Below the pieces are notes generated by a model. The model ran no database searches, was not told the DNA's origin, and saw only the letters and a list, made by a program, of their open reading frames with translations. A DNA stretch of 60,689 bases from Ignavibacteriota bacterium (GTDB lineage Bacteria > Bacteroidota > Ignavibacteria > UBA10030): the NCBI GenBank assembly GCA_003142575.1, contig PLMS01000051.1:560-61248 (forward strand), in the 5' to 3' direction. The stretch's first letter is position 1. Every line of letters begins with the position of its first letter. This document shows, in pieces, positions 53,217-60,689 of this stretch. The translations under genes were made by a program, and so were the position numbers.

Positions 53217-55004
53217 CTACTCGAGACGCTCTGCTCCCAATTCACGCTTGAGCATAGTAAGGATTGGATGTTCCGTTATTGCAGGCACATCCAGGAAAAT
53301 TCCATTTTCCGCATTTATTTTGTCATTAGTTGGCCCCGATGTTGTTACATAGATAGGTTTGACTGGAAGGTCATTGCTCGAAAGCAGAACCGGTTCGATG
53401 GCTATATGTTTGCCGACAACTTGATGAAGGGCACTCACCAAGAAATTCCTATGACGTTTGAGTGTTGAAAAATGATAAGCGTCAGGGCAGGAAATGCGTA
53501 CAATCCCGCCATGGACATCTATCACTTTTGTTTCCATTAACAAGGTGCCTACTGCAATGTGCGTTTTCGATACCTCGCTCACGAAATCAGACCACCGTGC
53601 AATCACTTCTTCTGATGAGACGGATTGAATGGTGGTGGACGATGCAGCAACTCGCGGGGAGGCGTATTCTAATTTGTCAAGCTTCGAGACGCCTGCCAGC
53701 TTCATTAAGTCGATACCAATGAGTGATGAATAGCTGATGGCTGATTTACTACTCAGATAGCCCGCACCAACTTCGCCCATCACTTTGAGTTCGGTGGAGG
53801 GAGAATTTTCACGCTGGGGTGAATCAGCGGCATTCTTCGATAAGCTGCTATTGCTATTATTACTTATTTTTTTTTTCAACAACTCAATCTGTTGAAGTAA
53901 TTCACCAATCTGTAAGGAGCTTTCCATTTTCACCATCTGAATCAATCCTGCTTCAAGACGGTATCGCGGCTGTACCGCCCACCGAAGCGCCTGATCGAGT
54001 TCATTCGTTTGTTTGATATAGCGAAGAATATCCTGCTCGGGAAATTGATGTGCCACTGCTTCATACCGCTTTTTATAATGTTCGGATACTTCAATAAGCT
54101 GCGTAGATTCTGTTGAACGCACAACAAGTAAATTACGGAGATGTTCTGCTAACCCGCCGATAAACTCACGCAAATCGTACCCACTCTTAATGACTTCGTC
54201 TACTAATTGAATGGCCTCACGTATGTTATGATTTTTCAAAATGTCAGATACACGGAAGTAGATATCCTGATCGACTATGTTGAATGCTTTCAGCAGTTCG
54301 ATGGTCTTGATATCTGTGCCGCAAAACGAACGTACTTGATCAAAGATACTTTGTGCATCCCGAAGGGATCCATCGGCTCGCTTAGCTATCACCACAAGCG
54401 CATCTTTTTCGATGGTGATCTGCTCGGCCTTTGCTATAGCAGTAAGCGTGCTGACTATTTCTTCCATTGCGATGCGGCGGAAATCGAACCGCTGGCACCG
54501 AGAAAGAATAGTCATCGGGACTTTATGTACTTCTGTTGTTGCAAAAATAAAAACCACATGCGTTGGAGGTTCTTCTAATGTCTTCAGAAGCGCGTTAAAC
54601 GCCTCTTTTGTCAGCATATGTACTTCGTCGATGATATAGACCTTATAGGAACCATGAGTCGGTGTGTAACGTACAGAATCCCGTAGGTTGCGAATTTCTT
54701 CTACGCCTCGGTTCGATGCACCATCGATCTCAATAACATCAAGACCACGACCTTCGATAATTTCCTTGCAAATTTCACATGTGTTGTCGGGATTTTGATT
54801 GACGGGAGAGAGACAGTTAAGGGCACGGGCAAGAATGCGGGCAGTCGTAGTCTTTCCACACCCACGCGTTCCACTAAAGATGTACGCATGAGCAACCCGG
54901 TTGGATGCAATGGCATTTCGGAGCGTATTTGTTACATGACCTTGACCAACTACATCGTCGAAGATCATGGGTCGCCATTTACGCGCTGTGACCTGATAAC
55001 TCAT
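53217..55004 (-). CDS. dnaX: DNA polymerase III subunits gamma and tau
   Basis: The clamp-loader ATPase, 595 residues. The Walker A is SGTRGCGKTTTARILARALNC, with a four-Cys zinc module formed together with CEICKEI; Walker B is VYIIDEVHML with the SRC sensor motif TILSRCQRFDF. Domain III ends near residue 375, where the sequence enters an A10 run and then a poorly conserved tau-specific tail rich in Ser. The run allows slippage that would give a ~380-residue gamma form. It lies 70 bases downstream of lon on the same strand and could share its transcript. Confidence 0.95.
   Translation of the reverse strand: MSYQVTARKWRPMIFDDVVGQGHVTNTLRNAIASNRVAHAYIFSGTRGCGKTTTARILARALNCLSPVNQNPDNTCEICKEIIEGRGLDVIEIDGASNRGVEEIRNLRDSVRYTPTHGSYKVYIIDEVHMLTKEAFNALLKTLEEPPTHVVFIFATTEVHKVPMTILSRCQRFDFRRIAMEEIVSTLTAIAKAEQITIEKDALVVIAKRADGSLRDAQSIFDQVRSFCGTDIKTIELLKAFNIVDQDIYFRVSDILKNHNIREAIQLVDEVIKSGYDLREFIGGLAEHLRNLLVVRSTESTQLIEVSEHYKKRYEAVAHQFPEQDILRYIKQTNELDQALRWAVQPRYRLEAGLIQMVKMESSLQIGELLQQIELLKKKISNNSNSSLSKNAADSPQRENSPSTELKVMGEVGAGYLSSKSAISYSSLIGIDLMKLAGVSKLDKLEYASPRVAASSTTIQSVSSEEVIARWSDFVSEVSKTHIAVGTLLMETKVIDVHGGIVRISCPDAYHFSTLKRHRNFLVSALHQVVGKHIAIEPVLLSSNDLPVKPIYVTTSGPTNDKINAENGIFLDVPAITEHPILTMLKRELGAERLE
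53867..53876 (-). promoter_or_regulatory. A10 slippery tract in dnaX (probable programmed slippage)
   Basis: On the coding strand TTG is followed by ten A residues, then TAAGTAATAATAGC. In frame the run reads Lys-Lys-Lys-Ile, at codons 377-380. One A fewer gives AAA AAA AAA TAA (stop after residue 379); one A more gives AAA AAA AAA AAT AAG TAA (stop after residue 381). Both shifted frames stop at once, immediately after domain III, matching the gamma/tau arrangement known from Thermus (A9, transcriptional slippage) and E. coli (-1 frameshift). Confidence 0.7.
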
Positions 55005-55074
55005 TTCAACTCAAACCTAGAATAAGTGACACAAACATGACAAGGATACAGAATTCAGAATCCAGAATCCAGAA

Positions 55075-57507
55075 CTATTTTTTCTTTTCTATGTTCTGTT
55101 TTTTGCCATCTTTTTTCTTCTCGCCAAATACATGCTTCATCGCTTCTTCGATCGTCTCAACAGAAATAATTTCCAATCCTTCTTTCACTTTGTCGGAAAT
55201 TTCTGTTAGATCCTTCATGTTTTCTTTTGGAATCAATACCGTTTTGATACCGCTCCGCTTAGCTGCAAGAAGCTTCTCTGTCAATCCGCCAATGGGAAGG
55301 ACGTTCCCGCGGAGGGTGATTTCACCTGTCATTGCTACGTCGTTTTGCGCGGGGCGGTTGCTTGCCGCAGATATGATGGCCATTGCCATTGTTATGCCTG
55401 CAGACGGTCCGTCTTTTGGAATTGCGCCTTCCGGCAGATGAATATGAATCTCGCGATTTTTATTAAACTCCGGATCAATACCAAATTTCTTTGCATTGGA
55501 ACGAATATAACTTAACGCCGCCTGTGCCGATTCCTTCATCACATCGCCAAGTTGCCCTGTAAGTGTCAGACGTTCTGTACCGCGCATAATCGTCACATCG
55601 ACATTGAGAATCTCTCCGCCAACGCTGGTCCATGCCAAACCGGTGACTGAACCGATGCGCGGTTGCCGCTCGGCGGCTTTTGTTCGATACTTTGGAACAC
55701 CAAGATATTTTTCCACACTTTCCGGAGTAACAAGAATATTCTTTTCTGATTTTTTCTTTTCCGGCTTACCGTTCTTCTGTTGCACTAATACCATTTCCTT
55801 TGCAACCTTGCGGCAAATGGAAGCAATTTCGCGTTCAAGATTGCGCACACCTGACTCGCGTGTATATTCTTGAATGAGTTTCAATATTGTTGCATCTTCG
55901 AACTGCACTTCCTTCGCGTTTAACCCATGTGCCTGAAGTTGTTTAGAGATAATATGCCGCTTCGCTATCTCTTTTTTCTCATGCTCAAGGTATCCCGGCA
56001 GTTCGATAATCTCCATTCTGTCCTGCAAAGGCAGTGGAATAGCAAACCGGACATTAGCCGTAGTAATAAACATCACATCAGACAGATCATAGTCCACCTC
56101 AAGATAATTATCATTGAAAGCATTATTCTGTTCCGGGTCAAGAACCTCCAACAGCGCCGCAGATGGATCCCCTCTGAAATCGGAACTCAGTTTGTCCACT
56201 TCATCAAGACAGAATACAGGATTATTGGATCCCGCCTTCTTGATCAGCTGTATTATCTTGCCGGGCAGAGCCCCGATATATGTTCGTCTGTGTCCCCTAA
56301 TCTCCGCTTCGTCCCTGACGCCGCCCAGCGAAAGTCTGACAAACTTCCTGTTTGTTGCGCGAGCCACTGATTTTGCCACGGAAGTCTTTCCGACACCCGG
56401 GGGCCCAACAAAACAAAGTATGGGGCCTTTATTCTTCTTCACAAGAGATTGAACGGCCAGGTATTCTAAAATCCTCTCCTTCACTTGTTTTAAGCCATAG
56501 TGATCTTCCTCGAGAATTACCTCGGATTCCTTGAGTGTGTGTTTATTTTCCGTCTTCTCGGCCCACGGCATATCCAAGAGCCAGTCGATGTAATTCCTCA
56601 CCACCGTCGCTTCAGCAGACATGGGAGCCATCATCTGCAGTTTCTTAATCTCATGCCTGACCTTCTTATGCGCCTCTTCCGATAATTTCTTTTGTTTTAG
56701 TCTTTTCTCGAGTTCGGCTATTTCATTCCGGAAGTCATCCTTCTCGCCCATCTCTTTCTGGATGGCTCGCATCTGCTCGTTGAGATAGTAGTCTTTCTGC
56801 GTCTTCTCCATCTGTTTCTTGACCCGCCGCTTTATCTTCTCTTCAACCTCCATTATCTCGATCTCTCCGAGCATCAGCTCGTAGACGGCTTCGAGTCTTT
56901 CGTTGACATCGAATATCTCCAATAGTTTTTGCTTTTCCTCAAGCTTGAGGCTTATATGAGAAGCAACGACATCCGCCAATTTCGAAGGACTGTCAATGGA
57001 CGCAATTGTGGTGACCATCTCCATATGCACTTTCTTACCCAGCTTTGCGTAGTTCTCAAAAGATTCACGGATGTTTCTCGTCAAGGCTTCAGCCTTTACT
57101 TGATTTTTGTCATCCAGATCCTCGATCTCCTCAACATTTACCAGGAAGAACTCTTCATTTGCCAGATACTCTCTTATTATGCCCCTCTTCTTCCCTTCCA
57201 CAAGCACCTTTACTGTGCCGTCCGGAAGCCTCAAGAGCTGGATAATAACCCCTATGGCGCCCACCTTATGAATGTCGCTTTCCGCCGGTTCATCCTTTTG
57301 GGCGCTCTTCTGCGCCACCATGAAGATACCTTTTTCGCTTTTCATGGCGGATTCAAGTGCGGCGATGGAGCGCTCTCTGCCTACAAAAAGCGGCACTATC
57401 ATGTGCGGAAATACGACGACGTCTCTCAACGGCAATAGCGGCATTGTCATTTGCTCACGATCATTTTCCTTGTTCTTCAAAAAATCAAACATATCTCTAT
57501 TTCCCAT
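55075..57507 (-). CDS. lon: Lon protease (ATP-dependent endopeptidase La), codon-usage mosaic
   Basis: 810 residues. A LonN substrate domain (PLLPLRDVVVFPHMIVPLFVGR onward), a long coiled-coil linker, Walker A GPPGVGKTSVAKSVAR, Walker B NPVFCLDEVDKLSSDFRGDP, and the C-terminal protease with the catalytic Ser in PKDGPSAG and Lys in KLLAAKRSG. All key residues are present. By my hand count 19 of 30 Arg codons before ~55,960 are AGA/AGG, against 0 of 14 after it. The two halves thus have different codon histories, although the frame is continuous. The N-terminal part resembles delta-proteobacterial/Nitrospirota-type Lon more than FCB-type, an impression I cannot test here. Confidence 0.95.
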   Translation of the reverse strand: MGNRDMFDFLKNKENDREQMTMPLLPLRDVVVFPHMIVPLFVGRERSIAALESAMKSEKGIFMVAQKSAQKDEPAESDIHKVGAIGVIIQLLRLPDGTVKVLVEGKKRGIIREYLANEEFFLVNVEEIEDLDDKNQVKAEALTRNIRESFENYAKLGKKVHMEMVTTIASIDSPSKLADVVASHISLKLEEKQKLLEIFDVNERLEAVYELMLGEIEIMEVEEKIKRRVKKQMEKTQKDYYLNEQMRAIQKEMGEKDDFRNEIAELEKRLKQKKLSEEAHKKVRHEIKKLQMMAPMSAEATVVRNYIDWLLDMPWAEKTENKHTLKESEVILEEDHYGLKQVKERILEYLAVQSLVKKNKGPILCFVGPPGVGKTSVAKSVARATNRKFVRLSLGGVRDEAEIRGHRRTYIGALPGKIIQLIKKAGSNNPVFCLDEVDKLSSDFRGDPSAALLEVLDPEQNNAFNDNYLEVDYDLSDVMFITTANVRFAIPLPLQDRMEIIELPGYLEHEKKEIAKRHIISKQLQAHGLNAKEVQFEDATILKLIQEYTRESGVRNLEREIASICRKVAKEMVLVQQKNGKPEKKKSEKNILVTPESVEKYLGVPKYRTKAAERQPRIGSVTGLAWTSVGGEILNVDVTIMRGTERLTLTGQLGDVMKESAQAALSYIRSNAKKFGIDPEFNKNREIHIHLPEGAIPKDGPSAGITMAMAIISAASNRPAQNDVAMTGEITLRGNVLPIGGLTEKLLAAKRSGIKTVLIPKENMKDLTEISDKVKEGLEIISVETIEEAMKHVFGEKKKDGKKQNIEKKK

Positions 57508-57522
57508 ATATCAGTCTCTTCT

Positions 57523-58785
57523 TTATGCAGTTTCTGCTTTTGTTTCAAAAATCAATATTGGTTTTTCCTTGTTCATGACGACGTCTTCCGTAATCACGCA
57601 CTCCCTTACATCATTCCTGGAAGGCAAGTCATACATGATATCAAGCATCGTATTCTCCAGAATGGATCTCAATCCGCGTGCGCCTGATTTCCTTTCAACG
57701 GATAGTTTGGCTATGGCTCGCAGAGCTCCATCAGTAAATTTCAGTTTAACGTTTTCCAGATCAAATAATACTTTGTATTGTTTTGTGATTGCATCTTTTG
57801 GTTCGATTAATATCTTTACCAATTCCTCCTGATCCAATTCGTTTAGGGTGGCAACCACTGGCAAACGCCCGATAAATTCCGGAATCATGCCGAACTTAAG
57901 AAGGTCTTCCGGCTGAACTTCCGATAGGAGATTGCCTATCTTCTTATGCTTTTTGCTTTTGACATCGGCGCCAAACCCCATGCTTGACGCACTGAGTCTT
58001 TTCGAAATGATGTCTTCCAGATCATTAAAGGCTCCGCCGCAGATAAATAATATGTTCGTCGTATCAACCTGGATAAATTCCTGCTGTGGATGCTTTCTGC
58101 CCCCTTTCGGAGGAACATTCGCCAGCGTCCCCTCTATTATCTTCAGAAGCGCCTGCTGCACGCCTTCTCCTGAAACATCTCTTGTGATAGAAGGATTTCC
58201 CGATTTCTTTGCGATTTTGTCAATTTCATCTATATACACAATCCCTTTAGATGCCCTTTCCACGTCGTAATCAGCATTCTGAAGGAGACTGAGGATGATG
58301 TTTTCCACGTCTTCTCCCACATACCCGGCCTCTGTCAGAGTTGTCGCATCGGCTATTGTAAACGGGACATTGAGAAGCTTCGCCAGGGTCTTCGCAAGAA
58401 GCGTCTTTCCCGATCCGGTAGGACCGATCAATAAAATATTGCTTTTCTGTATTTCCACCCCGTCCAGGTCCACATTCGAGAATAACCTGCGGTAGTGATT
58501 GTAAACAGCAACAGAAAGAACCCTCTTAGGCCTTTCCTGTCCTATTACATACTGATCGAGGAATTTCTTTATATTCCGAGGTTCCGGTATGCCTTTCTGA
58601 AACTCCTCACTGATTGTCGGCTCACATTCTTCTTCAACAATGCATCGGCAAAGTTCAATGCATTCATCACATATATATGCAGCCGGACCGGCAACCAGTT
58701 TTCTTACCTCGTTCTGATTCTTTCCACAGAACGAACAGAATAAGACCCCTTGACCGCCCTGACTATCCTTGCTTTTTCTCACCAT
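57523..58785 (-). CDS. clpX: ATP-dependent Clp protease ATP-binding subunit ClpX
   Basis: 420 residues. The N-terminal zinc-binding domain has four Cys (CSFCGK... CDECIELC), the AAA+ module has Walker [19 protein letters not shown] and Walker [13 protein letters not shown], the pore loop [10 protein letters not shown] and the ClpP-contact IGF-type loop reading FGADVKSKK nearby. Sensor 2 is [14 protein letters not shown]. It unfolds tagged proteins for ClpP. It lies between clpP and lon, the conserved tig-clpP-clpX-lon order seen in many Proteobacteria and Nitrospirota. Confidence 0.97.
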   Translation of the reverse strand: MVRKSKDSQGGQGVLFCSFCGKNQNEVRKLVAGPAAYICDECIELCRCIVEEECEPTISEEFQKGIPEPRNIKKFLDQYVIGQERPKRVLSVAVYNHYRRLFSNVDLDGVEIQKSNILLIGPTGSGKTLLAKTLAKLLNVPFTIADATTLTEAGYVGEDVENIILSLLQNADYDVERASKGIVYIDEIDKIAKKSGNPSITRDVSGEGVQQALLKIIEGTLANVPPKGGRKHPQQEFIQVDTTNILFICGGAFNDLEDIISKRLSASSMGFGADVKSKKHKKIGNLLSEVQPEDLLKFGMIPEFIGRLPVVATLNELDQEELVKILIEPKDAITKQYKVLFDLENVKLKFTDGALRAIAKLSVERKSGARGLRSILENTMLDIMYDLPSRNDVRECVITEDVVMNKEKPILIFETKAETA

Positions 58786-58801
58786 CCGCCATACCTCTTT
58801 C

Positions 58802-59395
58802 TCAGTTCGGGACTTGCCTCTTTACAATGATCTCATCAATGATACCATATTCCTTTGCCTGTTCGGATGTCATGTAGTAGTCCCTCTCGGTGTCCATCTG
58901 TATCTTCGAAAGAGGTTGGCTCGTCAGGTCTGCAAGGATTACGTTCAATTCTTCTTTCATACGCAGAATCTCGCGTGCCTGTATATCTATATCGGTTGCC
59001 TGACCATAGAACCCGCCAAGCGGCTGATGGATCAGTATCCTTGAATGAGGCAGGGCAGTTCGTCTGCCCTTCTCACCGGCTGCAAGGAGCAATGCCCCCA
59101 TACTTGCCGCCTGACCCATGCAAACTGTGCAAACGGAAGGTCTTATATACCGCATAGTATCGTATATCGCCATTCCCGAACTTACATTGCCTCCGGGCGA
59201 ATTCAGATAAAAGAATATTTCCTTGTCGGGATCGTCAGATTCGAGATAAAGCATCTGTGCAATAATCAGATTTGCGACATCGTCATCAATCGCCGTACCC
59301 AAAAAGATTATCCTGTCTCTGAGGAGCCTTGAATAAATATCAAAGGCTCTTTCGCCTCGTCCATCCTGTTCGATTACCATTGGAATTAAGGGCAT
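58802..59395 (-). CDS. clpP: ATP-dependent Clp protease proteolytic subunit ClpP
   Basis: 197 residues, the standard length. The catalytic Ser is in [16 protein letters not shown], the His in [11 protein letters not shown], and Asp near residue 172 in [19 protein letters not shown]. It begins [25 protein letters not shown]. By hand count 9 of 14 arginines use AGA or AGG and many Ile codons are ATA, unlike the genes upstream of lon. Its start lies 17 bases past the tig stop, so it is co-transcribed with tig and clpX. Confidence 0.98.
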   Translation of the reverse strand: MPLIPMVIEQDGRGERAFDIYSRLLRDRIIFLGTAIDDDVANLIIAQMLYLESDDPDKEIFFYLNSPGGNVSSGMAIYDTMRYIRPSVCTVCMGQAASMGALLLAAGEKGRRTALPHSRILIHQPLGGFYGQATDIDIQAREILRMKEELNVILADLTSQPLSKIQMDTERDYYMTSEQAKEYGIIDEIIVKRQVPN

Positions 59396-59412
59396 TTTTC
59401 GCCTTCCTTAAT

Positions 59413-60689
59413 CTATTTCTTAACCATTTCTACTTTAGCTTTATCTTCTATGAATGCAAATATCTTTGCGTTCAAAATCTCGCTTTTTACATCATCCACC
59501 ATTTTTTCCGATTGCAAAGATTCCTTCAACGAATCGTAATCCTGTCCTCGCAATTGTGCCAGTTCTCTTATCTTATCTTCAATTTCCTGGTCAGATACGG
59601 TAATGGCTTCCTTCTCGCCTATATTTTTCAGGAGAAGGATAGTTTTTACTATCTTCGAGGCTTCGTCCTTGTAAAGGTCATAGAGTTCCTTGTATCGCTC
59701 TGGCGTCGCATCACGCTTCATACCACGCTTTGCCAGTCTTTTTTGCGTATCATCAATCATATATGCGACCTGACGATTTACGAATGCCTGTGGCACCTCA
59801 AACTGATTGCTCTCGAGCAGTTTGTCTATTATGAGACTCTTGAAGGCCGAATTCTCTCTGCCGATTCTTTCTTCATCAAGTGTCTTCCTGATATCCTTCT
59901 TCAAATCGTCCAAGCTTTCATACTTGTCAAAATTATTAATGAACTTATCATCTATTTCAGGAAGTTTCTTCTCTTTAATGTTCTTCAATGTTACTGAAAA
60001 TACGATTTCTTCCCCCGCTAAGTTTTTCGCATGATAATCATCGGGTAACTTGATAGTTATTTGTGCCGTCTTGTTCTTTGTCAAACCGATGAGCTGATCC
60101 TCGAACCCAGGCATAAATCTTTTGGATCCGACTTCCAGCAGGTAATTTTCCGCCTTCATCTCCTTGACGGGCTTACCTTGCACAAAACCCTCAAAATCAA
60201 TAACTACAAAATCGCCCTCCGATACCCCCCTATCAACATCTACCTCTTCCATTGTGCTGAACATATCGCGGATTTCGTCAAGTCTTGCATCAACATCAGA
60301 ATCCTTAACTTCGCTATTCTCTTTCTCAAGCTCGAGACCAATATACCCCGCGGGGTCGATGACCGGCTCCACTTCCACGATAGCGGTAAAAGTAAAGTTC
60401 TTCTCTGTTTCTATACCCTTCTGATCTATGTCCGGTTGCGAAATAGCGTTTATTTTATTTTCCTTTAAAGCTTCCCAGTAATATCGATTTACCAGATTCG
60501 ATACGGTCTCTTCTTCTGCGTGCTCTTTGTACAGGGACTCGAGCATATCCCTCGGCACTTTCCCCTGCCGAAAGCCCTTAATCTTGGCTTTCTTGGCCAC
60601 GTCTTTGTAGACTGTGTCTAATTCCTTCTTGACCTCTAACCATGAAATATCAAACAGTATTTTCTTTTTTATCGGACTGACGTCTTCGA
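59413..60689 (-). CDS. tig: trigger factor, 5' end beyond the window
   Basis: A ribosome-bound chaperone with prolyl isomerase activity. 425 codons are visible; reading past the first in-frame start at 60600 (a GTG inside the protein), the frame continues as SPIKKKILFDISWLEVKKELDTVYKDVAKKAK, so the true N-terminus is just outside the window. The ribosome-binding signature is GFRQGKVPRD, the FKBP-like domain lies in ~160-250 (VSEGDFVVIDFEGFVQGKPV, RFMPGFEDQLIGL) and the C-terminal helical arms follow. It heads the tig-clpP-clpX-lon cluster. Confidence 0.95.
   Translation of the reverse strand, partial: EDVSPIKKKILFDISWLEVKKELDTVYKDVAKKAKIKGFRQGKVPRDMLESLYKEHAEEETVSNLVNRYYWEALKENKINAISQPDIDQKGIETEKNFTFTAIVEVEPVIDPAGYIGLELEKENSEVKDSDVDARLDEIRDMFSTMEEVDVDRGVSEGDFVVIDFEGFVQGKPVKEMKAENYLLEVGSKRFMPGFEDQLIGLTKNKTAQITIKLPDDYHAKNLAGEEIVFSVTLKNIKEKKLPEIDDKFINNFDKYESLDDLKKDIRKTLDEERIGRENSAFKSLIIDKLLESNQFEVPQAFVNRQVAYMIDDTQKRLAKRGMKRDATPERYKELYDLYKDEASKIVKTILLLKNIGEKEAITVSDQEIEDKIRELAQLRGQDYDSLKESLQSEKMVDDVKSEILNAKIFAFIEDKAKVEMVKK

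Noticed and set aside
54207..54578. 123-codon plus-strand frame within dnaX
   Set aside because: Cys/Phe/Tyr-rich antisense translation of conserved dnaX sequence.
1..60689. Search for CRISPR arrays, rRNA genes and additional tRNAs
   Set aside because: I saw no regularly spaced repeats, no rRNA-like stretch and only one convincing tRNA cloverleaf.

Overview
The window looks like a chromosomal stretch of a Gram-negative member of the FCB group (Bacteroidota/Chlorobiota side), most like an Ignavibacteria-type lineage. The pointers are a PorV/PorQ-family outer-membrane protein, a type III glutamine synthetase, a DUF2851 protein, a HYC_CC_PP-type small secreted protein beside a TonB-dependent receptor, an LptE-like lipoprotein and many N-terminal signal peptides. 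Shine-Dalgarno sites are frequent, unlike typical Bacteroidia. The assignment is inference from gene content; there is no rRNA in the window. One tRNA gene (Val, UAC) is present. I see no insertion sequence, CRISPR array or rRNA.

Layout. 0-2.3 kb (minus): an efflux operon (membrane-fusion adaptor and ABC ATPase, the latter cut by the window edge) with a broken four-helix-bundle (S23-type) gene inserted between. 2.8-4.9 kb: type III glutamine synthetase. 5.0-8.6 kb (minus): DUF2851, PyrF, DUF1634 and a TauE/SafE permease. 8.8-11.5 kb: a truncated CorA-like start, then a PRC/MgtE_N/CBS protein coupled to an Nramp-type transporter, a likely Mg2+/divalent metal module. 11.6-15.9 kb: M64 peptidase, SDR, S66 LD-carboxypeptidase and Gfo/Idh/MocA oxidoreductase. 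15.9-21.0 kb (minus): a decayed NADP-binding reductase, GNAT, porin, DedA, FKBP isomerase and S9-type hydrolase. 21.2-26.7 kb: PAS protein, hydrolase, thioesterase, then a probable copper-uptake set (HYC_CC_PP, HMA protein, TonB receptor). 26.8-28.6 kb (minus): TIP30-like reductase and RsgA.

28.8-33.7 kb is the most accessory-looking part: FAD oxidoreductase, a solitary DNA methyltransferase, a papain-like peptidase and a tiny divergent repressor pair. 34.0-42.9 kb: phosphofructokinase, hybrid histidine kinase, short asparaginase, tRNA-Val, TerB-like protein, cyclase, HAD phosphatase, a PLP trans-sulfuration enzyme, a phosphatase-type hydrolase, a CoA-pyrophosphatase Nudix protein and ribosomal protein S20. 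43.0-49.6 kb (minus) is a tightly packed envelope operon: miaB, SPOR protein, sigma-54 activator, LptE-like, GT2 and a TPR protein. 49.9-52 kb: pta and a broken acyltransferase gene. 52-60.7 kb (minus): porV-like, dnaX, lon, clpX, clpP and tig (cut by the right edge).

Three points deserve attention. dnaX carries an A10 run exactly at the gamma/tau boundary, with stops in both alternative frames, so programmed slippage is likely. lon is a codon-usage mosaic: its first ~525 codons use AGA/AGG for 19 of 30 arginines, the remainder for 0 of 14. Together with clpX-clpP-tig this suggests either an imported segment or an assembly join near 55.9-56.0 kb. The MgtE sensor domains are separated from any MgtE pore and are coupled to an Nramp-like transporter lacking the usual metal-ligand motifs. 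The window also holds four broken or remnant genes.
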